Positions 34,333 to 46,767 of a stretch of 54,889 bases of DNA are shown piece after piece. The DNA comes from Pigoraptor chileana (Eukaryota; Opisthokonta; Filasterea). The DNA lies in NCBI GenBank assembly GCA_943704495.1, contig CALSCR010003192.1, positions 1 to 54,889 of the forward strand. Direction: 5' to 3'. The translations under genes and the position numbers were made by a program. The number at the start of each line of letters is the position of its first letter. Within the stretch, counting starts at the first letter, position 1. The notes beneath the pieces are model-generated. The model saw only the letters and a list, made by a program, of their open reading frames with translations. It had not been told where the DNA came from and ran no database searches.

Positions 34333-36529
34333 TTTGTTTGTGTGTGTTTGTGTGTGTGTGTGTGTGTGTAAAAAGTATGTAGAACAATTGCTCTTGCTCA
34401 CCCTTGCACCCTGCTTCGCATGTACTCAGGACCACAAACGTGATTGTCAAGTGGATGTCGCGCACATGGTACGACTTTCACAACCACGAGGACATTCTTG
34501 TGCTTGTGGACTCTCTGTTGGAGCGGATGACATCCCGCGGCCACGAGGCGCTCGCTCGCCGCATCCGCAATACCATGGCGCAGAAGGTGCGCTTCTGTCT
34601 GTGCGCCTTTGTTTCATTGGTCGCGAGCCTGCCTGATGGCGTGCTGATACTCACACACACACACGCACTCACACACACTTGCGCAGGCTACCGAGTGGGA
34701 GGCATCACTTGTGCCTGATCCCGTGCTCGTCCACGAGCCCCTCAACTTTGACGAAATCACACACAAGGACCTCGCTGGGCAGCTGACACTGATTGAGCTC
34801 GATCTGTTCCGCCGCATTCAGTCGGAGGAGGTCATCGTCCAGCTGTGGTGCGGCGGTGAGGAGTTCTATGCGGCAAAGCGCAACCTCACCCGCTACGTCG
34901 AGTGGTTCAACAAGGTGTGTGTGGCGCTGTGCTGCTTGCATTTGCTGTTGTTTGTGCACGTCCAATGGAGGCGCTGCTGCTGCAGCGGACTGTGCGGGAC
35001 TGGCATTGACCCTCAAACTGTTGTTTGTGTCTGCAGGTCAGCGCGTGGGTGTCCACTGAGATTTGTCTCGCACCCAACCACAAGAAGCGCGCTCAGATCA
35101 TTGAGCGCTTTGTCAAGGTCGCCAAGGTGTGTTCCTCATCTCATGCCGTCACGTGATTTTTGGTTGGGATTGGAGGTTCATGTGTGCAGACTACTGCAGA
35201 TAGCTAATCTTGAGCTGTGTTATTGCGTTTGGATGCAGGGCTGTCTCCGACTGTCCAACTACAGCACACTCTACGCGATCGTCTCTGGACTCAACCACGG
35301 CGCCGTGTACCGCATGAAGAAGACGTGGGAGGTTGTCTCCCACCGCAGCCTCGCCAGCCTTCGCGAACTGGAGGCCCTCGTCGATCCCGCGCACAACTTC
35401 ACCACGTACCGCACCCTCCTGAAGAAGCAGCGCCTGCCCGCCATTCCCATCATGGGTGAGTTTGCCTGCTACGTACCCCAAGTATGCCGTTGACGAGCTT
35501 GCCTGTGCCGTGCCGTTATCAATGCTACGTCGGCGTCCCACATTATGCTCATTCCCTCTCCATTACTTTCTCTTGGATGCACCACGCGCAGGCCTCTATC
35601 TCAAGGACCTCACGTTCATCAACGAAATCCCAAAGAAGCTCAACAATGGCTTTGTGAATGTATTTAAGCTGCGCACTGTTAGCGAGCGCATCGCGGGCCT
35701 TGGCGGCTACCAACGTTCCGACTACTCTGACGTCATCCAGCCGATGCCGCGCGTCGCCGCATACTGCCGGGCCATCAACCGCGCGCCAGAGCACGTGCTC
35801 TACCAGTACTCGTATCTCTGCGAGCCCCGCAGCAGCAGCCTCAACGACAAGCTCAAAATCATCGAGAACCTCGAGGCTCAGCGCGAGCGAACGGACTCTG
35901 CCGCCAGCTCACCCGCGAGCTCGATTGCCAAGCGCGCCCCTGCGTCGCCTTCGCCGCTGTCCCCGCGCGGTCCCGTGAGTCCCCGGGGCGCCGGAAGCAG
36001 CGGCAGCACCGCAACAGCCGTTGCGAGTGCCATGGACATGCCGGCGTTTGCCCCCGCTGGCCGCCGATGCAGCGCAGACTCGGACTCCTTCCTGCGCCGG
36101 TCGTCGACTGTGAGCTCTTCTTCAACGTCGAGTGTGATGACCACCTCGTCCGACACGTCGATCATCTCGCTCAACAGCGCCCTTGCGCTTCCCGTCGATG
36201 GAGCACCGACGTCGCGCAAGACATCGTCGGCGTCGCTGCCGTCAGTGCAGGACGAAGACGAGGAGGCAATGGACCCGAATGCGCTCTCGCTCGACCGTGC
36301 CCAGCTGCTCATGGCCCGCGGCGGCCGGCCGCTGAGCATTTGCAGGGAGGAGTCCGGGGACGATGATGCGGCTGTGCGATGCATCGGTCCCACGGGCGCT
36401 GCCTGCGTGGGGGGTGACGGGGAACACGACGACGACGACGAGGGAGAAGAGTGCACGCCGACAACAGAGTGGGTTGGTCCCAAGCGCGGGTCGATTGAGG
36501 TGGACGTGGATGCAATCCTCTCGTCGTGA
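32945..36529 (+). CDS. Ras-family guanine nucleotide exchange factor (RasGEF-N plus CDC25 domains)
   Basis: Nine exons: 32945-33026, 33210-33448, 33572-33962, 34082-34259, 34430-34586, 34687-34914, 35037-35126, 35239-35455 and 35592-36529, in total 839 residues. The first 195 residues are Ser/Arg-rich and basic (KRKPSLTRRPSLRRASL), a likely kinase target. The RasGEF-N (REM) domain is at about 200-330 (LEKLVAKMADVEDLDIEFF, NTFLLTFRHVI, TFHNH-type helix WYDFHNHEDILVLVD). The CDC25 catalytic domain is at about 365-605, with LNFDEITHKDLAGQLTLIE, VEWFNKVSAWVSTEICL, RAQIIERFVKVAKGCLRLSN, the helical-hairpin block SLRELEALVDPAHNFTTYR, PAIPIMGLYLKDLTFI and INEIPKKLNNGFVNV. These are the SOS/CDC25 family signatures. 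The 230-residue tail is Ser/Pro-rich with acidic runs. It loads GTP on a Ras- or Rap-type GTPase at the membrane. The acceptor at 33209 (AAGTAG) has an alternative 3 bp upstream in the same frame. Confidence 0.92.
34289..34370. repeat. (GT)n microsatellite in an intron
   Basis: About 80 bp of GT repeats, interrupted by GTTT units, in the RasGEF intron 34260-34429. Confidence 0.9.
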
Positions 36530-37176
36530 ACGCGTGCTGCGTGCCGCGTGCAAGCCATTTCCTAGAGCGTCTTCAAGACACCGACCTGAATCCTACAATC
36601 CTCCGTCTCGTATTGCTCTCACTCTCTGTGGGCATGCGAATAGATGTCGCGGCACACTCGGCTGGCCCGTGTGTTGCCCTGCGTTGCTGTTTTGCCTCGT
36701 TTGCGTTGTTTGGGTCAGTTTCGCGCGTGCGATTTCGCTATCGTTTTCTTTATCCCCTCACAGCCCACACACCCATGCATGTGCGTCCTTATACATATCT
36801 CGGACTCAGTGCAGCTGCGTGTCGGTTGTCCCCGCTGTTGTGAATTTGTATTGTCTCGTATCTTGTGCCCTTTTGTTGTGCTGTGCGCCATGGGCGTCTT
36901 GATTCATTCAGCGCGCTCGATGCCGCTGCCGCCGTTGAGCTGCTGGGTCTTGGCCACCCGCTACACTGTCATGTGCGTTGATCGCACGCCAACCGTATTT
37001 AATACACAACAAATTGTTGCTTGCAAACAAAACAACAACTCCACTGATGCTACATTGTTATGGGTTGAGTGATGTGTGGCTTTATATAGTGCAGCTACAT
37101 GCAAAACGCGAATTGGAAAAACGGTAGGCAAACAAAAGACAAGCAATCGACAAATCGACATAATATGAGCACACGT
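36530..37176. other. Convergent 3' intergenic region
   Basis: 3' ends of RasGEF (+) and the nucleotidase-type receptor cyclase (-). A diverged match to the dispersed repeat of this window (GACACCGACCTGAATCCTAC) lies at 36577-36596. No coding frame has support. Confidence 0.5.
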
Positions 37177-40100
37177 CTACTTGAAGTGGTGCTGGCTGAG
37201 GCTGGCGGCCTTGGAGAGATCGGGGAGCGCCTGTAAAGGAGAGGAAGGGGACAAAGAAGCTTTTTTATGAGACACTGCACGCACACACACGACTCCACAA
37301 CAATCGGCACATACACACGCCATACAAAGCAAACAACACACCGCGCAGAGCATACAAATAACACAGCGCAGAGCATACAAATAACACAGCGCAGACGCAC
37401 CTTAGTCCATCCGTCCTTGCCAGTGAGCCAATATGTTGTCATGTCCCCCTTGCCCTTCACGGCGAGTGTGCCGCGGAGGTCCAGGTGGTAGCCTCCAAGC
37501 TCGCGGAGGATTGTCGCAGTGCTATCGCTAAGGTGAATGCGCAGAGCTGCACACAAAATGCAGACGAGAGAGAGAGGCGGAGGGGCAAGTGTCAGAGAAC
37601 AGCGAACCAGCTGTTATTCACCACAGGGTGTGTGACGTGGGGACAAACGGCCACTGCAACTTACCAAGACCTCCAGATTCCATACGCGATGCAGTGTTGA
37701 CAGTGTCGCCGAACAGACAGTAGCGGGGCATCTTAAGACCGACGACACCCGACACGACGGGGCCTATCAGAGTGACGGGATTCAATAGAGAGGCATTGTC
37801 ACCATCACCAAATCGCTCAACAAACAACACACAGCATACTCGCGCGAAGGTTCACGGGACGGTGATACGCGGGTGCAGTGGCACACAGTCACGGACACAC
37901 GGACACAGGATAACACACACCAGAGTGGAGGCCCACACGGAGCTGCAGCTGGGCGCTGGGCATGTGCCGGATGGTGAAGGTCGTGGTGGCGTTGAGGAGA
38001 TCCAGGGCCATCGATCCAATTTCGCCCGCATGGCGGTTGCCGTTGCGAGAAGGGAGACCAGACGCCACCATGTATGCATCACCAATGGTCTCGACCTGCG
38101 CGATACACAAATGCACGGGGGGTCAGCCGGCGGCCCAAGGGAGAAAAAACACAGCAGACACTACCATGCGCACACACTGCGACACACTGCGACACACTTG
38201 TCAGTCACGGCACAATCGAGCGCAACTCAAACGAAGAAATGAAACCAACCTTGTACACATCATATTGATCGATGCGGTCATCTGCACAAATCGAAGGTAA
38301 GACCAGGAATTAATGTGAGTGAGTGTGTGTACATCACAACAATCCTGCAAATCAGCGCGGAAACGAACAAAGACGCACGCACCGAATGCAGTATAAAGGT
38401 CGTTGAGGAGGTCGACAACCTGGAGGGGCGTGCTCTGTCCGGCAATGACAGTGAAACCAACAATGTCACTGAAGAAGATTGTGACCTGCGCAAGCAACAA
38501 ATAAACAGAGCCAGAGAGTGTGTGCGTGTTTGAGTGTTTGCGGTTAGCACGGCAATCCCAATGCAATCGGACAAATGCGCGCCAGAGCAGCACAAGCTGA
38601 ATATGTGCAGCAACCCACAGAGTCAAAGCTCTCGGCGTTGATCTGCTTGCCGGCCTTGAGGTCCTCCGCAACCGACCGCGGCAGCATGCGGTACAGCAGC
38701 TCGTCCGTCTTGAGCTTCTCGTCATTGAGCTCCTTGGTGCGCTCCTCAACAAGACCCTCAAGGTTGTGCGCATACGCTTCGAGCATCTTGGTCATGGCGT
38801 CAACAACGTTCACGCCGGCGTCGGGGTTGATGTCGCGAATGCGCTTGGCAATAAAGGCAAATGTGGGGCGGGCAGCAGGGTCTGCCGCAACGCACTGATC
38901 AACAAGCGCAACAACCTTCTTGGGCACCTCGTCGTCCTGCGGCAGTGTCGGGCGGAGGCCCTTGTCACGCACCTGGCGCACAACCTCCTGCGGTTCAAGC
39001 TGAAGCGCCTCAAAGGGGAGCTCGCGGGTGATGAGCTCCGTCAGAACAATGCCAAAGCTGTACACGTCGCCCTTCTGCGTGCCGCTGGGGTAGGCCGCGG
39101 GCCCCGCCTGCAGAATTTCGGGGGCGATCCACAGCTGCCGGCTTGCGCGATTGAAGTCGGACTCGTCTTCATCGTTGCGCAGTTTGTCCGCTATCCATCC
39201 GAGCCCAAAATCGGTGACCTTGCACACCCATCGAGAATCAACAACAAGGTTCGACGACGACAGGCGGCCGTGTGACACGAGAGGCGTCGTGTGAAGATAC
39301 TGGAGACCCTTGGCAGCGTCCGTGGCGAGAGAGTACTTGAACATCCAGTCGAGCTTGTAGTTTACGTTGCTGAGCACGTCCTGGAGGCTTCCGCGGGCAG
39401 CATACTCATAGACAATGACGTTGTTTGGGGGTGCATCGAAGCAAGCACCGACAAACTGGTTGATGTTTGCGTTGCGGCAGTCCATCATCTTGATCAAGAA
39501 CGAACGCTCGGCGTCGCTGATGTTAAAGACGGCCGTTGATGACACGGGGCGCACAGATACGAGGTTGCCCTTGTACATGGCGATCTTGGTGAACACTGCA
39601 CGTCACGTGGCGCACAGTAAAACGGAGAGTTGTGTATGGTTCATAAATTTTGCGGAGTAAATAGCACACACACATACAAGCCACACTCATTAGCACACCC
39701 ACCTTGCTTTCCAAGGCCCATATCGTCCGACTTCTTGCTTCCGAGGCTGGCCTTTGATGACGCGCTCGCGGCAAACATTTGGCTGCCGACCTTTGATCCG
39801 ACCTTCGAGCCGCCGGCGTCGCCCCACGCGCGCATCTGGAGCTCGTTGTACTCGATCTTCCACGCCATTGCGGCGGCAATTTGGGCCATGCGGCGCTTGT
39901 AGAGCAGATAGCCAATGACGCTTGCAATTATCGCAGACACGCCGATCACAACGGGGACCACAATGGGCACAATGTCCTTCTTGCGGTTATCGATCGAGCA
40001 GTCGTCGCCCAGCCAATCAGCCTCGCACTGGCACTTGTTGTAATCAATGCATGTGCCGTGGTAGCAGCCCTTGGGGCACGTCTTGGGCAGAAGGTCCGAG

Positions 40101-42658
40101 TCGTACACGTACTTGATGCGGTTCTCAAGGAATACACTCAAATTCTTGCCCTGGCTATAGAGATCCACAACGTAGTCGCGCATGGTAAGGTCGACCGTGG
40201 GGCCAAAGTCGTACACCTTCAGGGCCTGGTCGCGGAACGACACGTATCCGTCGCCTCCCTGCCTGCTGAACGAGGTCGAGCACACCTTGTAGCGGGTGGT
40301 GCCGTCCATGTCGGCCCACGAGTTGTCTGGCTGCAGCACCTCTGCGCGGAAGACGCGCGACCCCACGGCCTTGCCTGGGTCCACTTGCACGCGGATGCCG
40401 CCCATCTGGAAGAAGCGCCCAGTGCCAGACACCGCATTCACCTGGATTGTGGCCGCCGTTATGTTCTCGGGCTGGAGCGGAATCAGCGACACAGAGTTCT
40501 CGAGGGCAACAAGAATGGTGGCTCCAGTCGCCTCAAACGTCGCAATGGCATTTGAAAAGGGATGCATTGATTGGACGTCTCCGAAAGTGACGTTACCAAT
40601 CGCAAATGACGCACGGATGGACCCTCCGTTTATGAACGCAATCGAGCACTTCTCGCCCATCTTCCAACGCATGGCATCAATCATGAAGTTTCCTGCGGTG
40701 CACTCGCGGAAGCGGCATCGCTCCCGGAGGCCATCAACCGCAGTGCCCGCCGCGCCAATCACCTGCCTGCGGTACTTGTTCAGCTCGACGACGTACGTGT
40801 CGACCAGCGCAGCGGCCTCGGGATCGCTGGCATAGCACTGGGGGGCGTTGGGGTTGTTACACCCGTGGAGAAGGAAGGGCTTGCCGTCGTACGACGCGAG
40901 ATTGCCGTTGGAGAAAGTGAGGTTGACCATGCCTGCGTAGAGCGCGCCGCCAGCAACACCCACGCCAATGGCACTGCCGCCTGCATTCCACACGCGCGCA
41001 TGGACACACATTGAGCCACAAGCACAGGGGACAAAGGGAGCATATCAGCAATGCAGTCAATGCAGTTTCCGTCGGTTAGTGCTGAATACTCACTAAATAC
41101 CACGCGCCAAAGCAGTTGTGGCAACTGAAAAAAGGGACCACAGCAGACCAATAACAGTTGTGCACAAATGGGCAGAAAGTGACATGTGCGCACCATTGGG
41201 GGTCGTAATCGTTACGGGGTAAGTAGCTGCGCGTGTCGTGAGGCCGTCCGTGACAACGTCCGACATGTGCATATCGGCGGTGTTGCTGTTGAAGATGAAC
41301 ACATCCACAAAATTGATCTGTGCACATATGGGTGCGTGCATGTTAGGTCGCATGTTGGAACCATACACAATCACTGACAGCCGCTCACAATAAACATATC
41401 TCACGTGACAGCGGACAGTCAGTCCTTTTGATTTCATTCACCTTTGCAGCCGTGTTGCGGCCAGTCGACAGATTTTCGAGCCAGCCGCCAATCGCAATGA
41501 TCGCCTCGACACCCTGCGCGCGCACCTGCGACACAGCAAAGTTCAATGCCGACGTGGGCTCCTTCACGGTGACTGTGACGGCGCCGACCTTGCATGTCGT
41601 CTGGTCGCACATGGCTGCAGTCACGATCAGAGAAATGCACAATAAACGTCAGGCGTACGTACAGTACGTGCTTGTAAAAACATGCACGGCATGTTTGTGT
41701 GATTCAGTTGCGGGTGTCTTAATTCAAACTTATCTATACAGCACGGACACTCTGAGTCAAGACAAATGCGCCAACAATTTTCGATCATCAGGAACGGTCC
41801 TCCGCACATCCTATACCCACCAAGATCGACCCAGCCAACAACTCCGACCTTCATGGTGCCGCCATCGGTCGTGGGCACGTCGTATATGGCGTACGGTTTC
41901 AGAGCCGCCTTGACGGGGCCGCTGGCAGGGCCCACAATATCCAGGTTGGAGATCACAATGTCATAGAGAACATTCTTGGCAAACCCATCGACGTACGTCT
42001 GCGGGCCGTGGAGAAAGTCAGAGTTTCCGAGCCTGCATGAGAAAATCCAGAGAGCGGACGGATCAGTCTGGTGCAAACGGGCGAAATCAACATGGGACAC
42101 GTGCACTGCACGACCAACGCACGCGTGCATCGCGGCAATGCATATGGACGGCACTTACCCAACGGCGTTGAACTTGATCATCTGGTAGATGAATTTTGAT
42201 GCCTCGCCGTTGAAGAGTTGGTCAAAGGGAGTGAATCCGATAACCTGTCCGCCGTCGAGCGCAAGGACCGTGTTGTTCCTCTGCGCGCGAATTTGGTCCA
42301 CAAAAGTGCGGACGCGAGGGAGACCCCCAAAGGTGGACGTCCGTGCAGTCTATGTGGTCATACGATGCGAACAAACAAAAGGGCAAGTGGCCGAGGGTGA
42401 GTATGGCACGGTTTGGATAGCAGTGGCGGCGGCAATAACAGTCAGCGTCCGACAACTGAACACAGTAGGCAGTCATGCCGACCCACATACCGCAGTGAGG
42501 TTTCCGTTTTTCTGAAGATACGTAGTAGAAATATTCTGCTCCTGAACGAAACCGCGAAGGCTGCTTGTGTGGATTAGGGTGAATGTCTGCCCCCCGCACA
42601 TTGCAAAGAGCGCAAAGGCCGTCACCACCAAGATGGCGATGCGCCTTATCTCCGCCAT
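37177..42658 (-). CDS. Receptor guanylyl cyclase with a degenerate 5'-nucleotidase (CD73/UshA-fold) ectodomain
   Basis: Thirteen exons: 42491-42658, 42159-42349, 41821-42032, 41442-41614, 41194-41317, 39703-40980, 38619-39595, 38383-38485, 38250-38281, 37921-38095, 37665-37763, 37401-37546 and 37177-37230, in total 1243 residues. Domains: signal peptide 1-24; metallophosphatase-like domain about 25-300; 5'-nucleotidase C-terminal domain about 350-580; one EGF-like module (591-617); membrane helix about 626-650; GSK/VGS juxtamembrane; kinase-homology domain from 716 (VSVR for VAIK, HGRL for HRDL, DFG present); dimerisation coiled coil ([10 protein letters not shown]); cyclase 1042-1220 with metal Asp 1048 and 1092 and intact N1167-TAS-R1171. 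By alignment to human CD73, zinc ligands D36, H38, D85, H220 and H243 read S33, R35, Q91, G234 and N258; only N117 (N123) stays, and H118/D121 read S124/L127. Nucleotide-holding residues stay: CRFREC (378-383), N407, R412, F479, F527 and D533. Best read as a nucleotide or nucleoside receptor making cGMP. Confidence 0.92.
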
Positions 42659-43036
42659 TTTCTGACCGGCAATGGTTTTATGTTTCCTATATATTCTGAT
42701 AATCTATTTTGATTCTGTTCTTATCCACACAGCATTAATTGCGGACAAAGCAGCCACATGAAGTAAAATCTCCCTCCTAATCCTGTGTCGCTTGTGCATG
42801 GTGCGTGTGTGCCTTTCTGCGGCGTGTCCTTGTGTCACCCACGCCCATTGCCATGGCTGCACTCCCATTTGGAGAAAGAAAGTATTTGTCAACAGCACGA
42901 ACACCCATACATACAGGGGATATTTTTGCAGACAGCACCATGCCATTTCCATACAATTTCCATACACAAGGAGCGTTATTTTGGCCTAGCAACGCAACAA
43001 CTGCCAATTACCGACCGCCCAGCCAATGGTGTTTCT

Positions 43037-43051
43037 ATTGCCCGTGGCAAC
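43037..43051. promoter_or_regulatory. RFX X-box-like site upstream of the nucleotidase-type cyclase
   Basis: The bases read ATTGCC-CGT-GGCAAC. Against GTNRCC, 0-3 bases, RGYAAC, only the first base differs (11 of 12). It lies about 380 bp upstream of the cyclase ATG at 42658. Confidence 0.42.
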
Positions 43052-43297
43052 TTGAAATGTATGGCAGCCTCCACCATCCGCACGCTGCAGACATCCGCAC
43101 CACGTGATGCAGATCATATGGAGTCGATACTCCAGCCTACTGCGGACGCCCGCGGGATGCGGACATAATATCTAACCACCCTCTTTCTGAAAATAGCCAC
43201 TTTGTTAAAGTTTTTTGTGCCACTTTGCCTGACGGCAGATCTGTTTTGTATCAGAAATATTGTATGGAGATTCTTCATACAAACGAAACAGCAACCT

Positions 43298-43303
43298 TTT
43301 ATT
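43298..43303 (-). terminator. Candidate polyadenylation signal of the FHA coiled-coil gene
   Basis: AATAAA on the minus strand (TTTATT on the plus strand), about 125 bases past the TGA at 43426-43428. Confidence 0.4.
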
Positions 43304-43425
43304 ACAGCTCCTAAAAATTTTGGTCCAAAAAGGTTAGTCATTTAAGCTCGTGCTTTATGAATAATAAACGACAAATTTCAACGACAAGGACAACGCAAGC
43401 GAACAAAAAAAAAGGGCAGGAGGCC

Positions 43426-46400
43426 TCAATCGTCCTCCGGATCTGTCGTGACGTCCGCAAATGTCACCTCTCGCCGCTCAGGAAAATCATCGTGCTTAGC
43501 ACGCGGTGCGCCATAGTCCCCTCCGCCAACAGCCCTCCCGGAGAGCGAAAAGTCAGAAATGTCCTGTTGTGGCTCTCCGCCGGGGGTGACGGGTCGCAGT
43601 CCAGTGGGGCCCGTGCGAATGCGCCCGTGAGCTGAAGACGGGCGGGCGGGCGACGCCCCCGCGTGTGAGGAAGACGTGGACGCCGACGCCTCTCGACCCT
43701 CTCGAATAACACGCATTAGCTTCTCAACAATTGCATCGCCAGCGGCACCGCCGGACGCAGAAGATGGGCGCGTGGGCTGATTAGGGGCAGCAGCGGCTAT
43801 TCCAGCAATGTTGCTGTCGATGAGACGACCAATCTTCTTGCAGAACTTGACATACTGAAGCAGAGGGATAAAATAAATGCCCTCAATATCAATATCACTC
43901 CAAAAATAATCGTCGAATAGCAATGACAACAGTATGAGACAACACGCCCCAATGCGTTTGAAGCTTACCTTTGTCTCGTACACCTTCAAACGGCCGACCG
44001 ACCGCTCGAGCTCGTCAATGCGGCCGCGTGCCTCAAGGAGCATTTCGTCCTTGACGCTGTAGTCCTCCTGCAGTGTGCGCAGTGCATTCTTCAGCTGTAT
44101 GATCTTCTGCCGTCGCGCTTCGCTCTTTGCCTGCACCGTGCCCAGCTCAATCGACTTCCTTTGGAGCTCTTCCACGGCGGGGGGCGGCTTCAGCGATGAC
44201 TCCTGCTCGGCGGCGACGGCCTGCTTCTGGAAGCGGCTTGCGGCCTGTCGGGCGCGCCGCAACTCTGACTCCAAACGCTGCTTCTCGCGCTCGTGTTGTG
44301 CCGTCGACTCAAACGTGGCGAGTTTTATCTGGTCTTTAAGCTCAGTCACGTGTCCCTGGAGGGTCTCCCGCTCGCGGCGCAGAGTTTCGCGGTCCTGCTT
44401 AAGCTGAACGCGCTCCTTTGCAAACTTCTCCACTTTGGCGAAAATGCGCGCGTCGTCCGCGTTCGGCTCGAGTTCAAGACCTACAAGTCTCAGAACCGTC
44501 CTGCGGAACTCACCAAGCTGTGAATCAAGGGCATTTTACATGAAGCACGGGTGCGTTAGTGGGTGCATCAAATGGAGCCATTGGACCCTCACAACCCACG
44601 GCAAAAAATATAAACGCACCTTCTTGGATGCCTTTTCGACCTTGCCAGAAAGCTCCTGAGTGCCGTCCAGTGCTGCGCGCAGCCGCCGCTCGAGCTCCTC
44701 GGTTTGCTGCTGGTGGTCTGCGTCTGCGCGCTGCCTCTCCTCAGACAGCCGTCCGTTCTCCGAGACGTGCTGGGCCACGGCCCGTTCCAGCTCCACAACG
44801 CGTGCTTTTTGCTCGTCGCTAAGGTCGGCGCGCACATCCGTAAGCCGTGCCTTTGCTGACTTGAGCTCTCGCATCAGCTCATCGATCGTTGCGTCCCGTT
44901 CTGCAACGGCGTCCTTGAGTCCCTCCTCCGCGTCAGAGCCTCCTCGCGATGACGATGTGCGCTTGCGGACCGACTTCGTGGCGGAGGAAGCAGGCGATTT
45001 GCGGGATACTGGCGCCGACTGAGGTCGCACGCGACGCTGCTTGGAGGGAGACGCAGGCTGCGTGTGCGTGTGCCCTGCTCCCCGCGCAGTGGCGAGCTGC
45101 TGTGTGAGTGCATCGACGATCTCCGATAATCGCTCGATTTCGGCGTCCTTCATGGCGTGGCCGCCCTTAAGATCACCCAGCATCTGCTCCACTGACTGCA
45201 AGACGCCCGCCGTCCTTGCCTCCGGGGCAGCACCCTCATCGGAAAGCCCGACAGCGCCTCCTGTGTGCATGTATATGTTGAAACAGCACGTTAAGGACAT
45301 TATATGCATAAATACCCACAAATTCGCCAAATTACAGGACATGTTGGCATGCCCACCCGCAGCATCGTCCTGAGTTGCCGACTTCTTCTCGTGGCGCACC
45401 AATCGATGCACCCGCTTCAAAATGCGCTCCTCGATCGACGAAATTGACGGGTTTGGTGCGCCTCCCGCTGGCCGTGAATCAACATCGATCAGGGACCCAA
45501 GGCTGCGACAAAAGTCCGCATGCTGGTGGTGGCAGAGGGAAGGAACTTCAGCCACGGCCAGACATTAAAGTGTGGATGTGACAGAATCGAATTGATGACC
45601 ATGCGAAGAGAAAACAAGCAGGGGCAACGGCAACACTCTCACCGTCTTCGTGAGGCTTGCCACGAGCTGGTCGCGGGTGCTGAGGGCTGCCTTGACCTCT
45701 CCCTCGAGCTTGCCGACGCGCGCTGATTTCCTGTCAAGCTCTTTTCTCAGCTGGGTGATGATGTGCTGCTTCTGCGCAACAGAGTGCCCATCTGCACCGT
45801 CAGAGGATCCTGCAATCATCGACAGCTTCTCTTCCGTTTCCCGCAATTTTTCGCGCATGAGCAGTCGCTCGTCCACAAGGACATTGATGCCCTCGACAAC
45901 CTTGTCCTTGAATTCCTCGGGAGGAGTGTCCGCGACAGCAATGCCCACAAGCGTGCCAATGCGAATGCCGAATTCAACCGACTGCAAATTTCAAAGGACA
46001 TACAAAATGAGACCCACATAATTTTGCAGACACAGAACACCACGTCGTGCGCGAAACAGAACCTACCGCGTCTCTTTGGCGCTCAAGATCCCTGTTTGCG
46101 TCAAGGGCAGTGTCGAGCTGCTCCTCAAGCTCCGCTGCAGCCGAGCTCTTGATCTCGAGACGCTTACGCACATCATCGAGCTCTGTTGCAACGGTAGATG
46201 CAGCACTGGAGACTTCCTGCTGCGCCGCCGTGAGCGCGTCCGCAAGTCGGCGCACTTCTTCCTCCCGCTTGGCCAAATCGCCGTTGACTTCCTGGACAAT
46301 TTCATCAAGACGAAACTGCTCGCGTATCACGTGGTCAACACGTGCAACGACAGTTACCGCAAGGGCATCGGCGTCGGCGTCGGCGAGGGGTGTGCCCTCC

Positions 46401-46690
46401 TGCTGTTGCGGCTGCGACAGTTGAAGTGCTGCTGCAAGCTCTAGACACAGTGCATCGTACTGCATGCAGTGGGGAGAGAGAGGGGGGGAGGGAGAGACCT
46501 TCAGTACTTAAAACGCCTTAGGCTAGGGCCCATCGACTCCAAAGAGAGGGAGAGAGAGAGAGATGTAGGATTCAAGTCAGTGTCATAGGCGCTGTGCCCA
46601 TGGACTCCACAAGGAGAGAGAGAGGGAGAGAGAGAGAGAGAGAGATGTAGGATTCAAGTCAGTGTCATAGGCGCTGTGCCATGGACTCCA

Positions 46691-46767
<77 letters not shown>

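Larger units (their letters stand above)
42659..43425. promoter_or_regulatory. Promoter of the nucleotidase-type receptor cyclase; 3' region of the FHA gene
   Basis: Contains an RFX X-box-like site at 43037-43051 and a TAGCAACGCAAC half-site near 42988. The minus-strand AATAAA of the FHA gene is at 43298-43303. Frames here are featureless. Confidence 0.45.

Noticed and set aside
37177-42658. Active ecto-5'-nucleotidase
   Set aside because: Five of six metal ligands and both catalytic residues are replaced in a frame that is otherwise well conserved.
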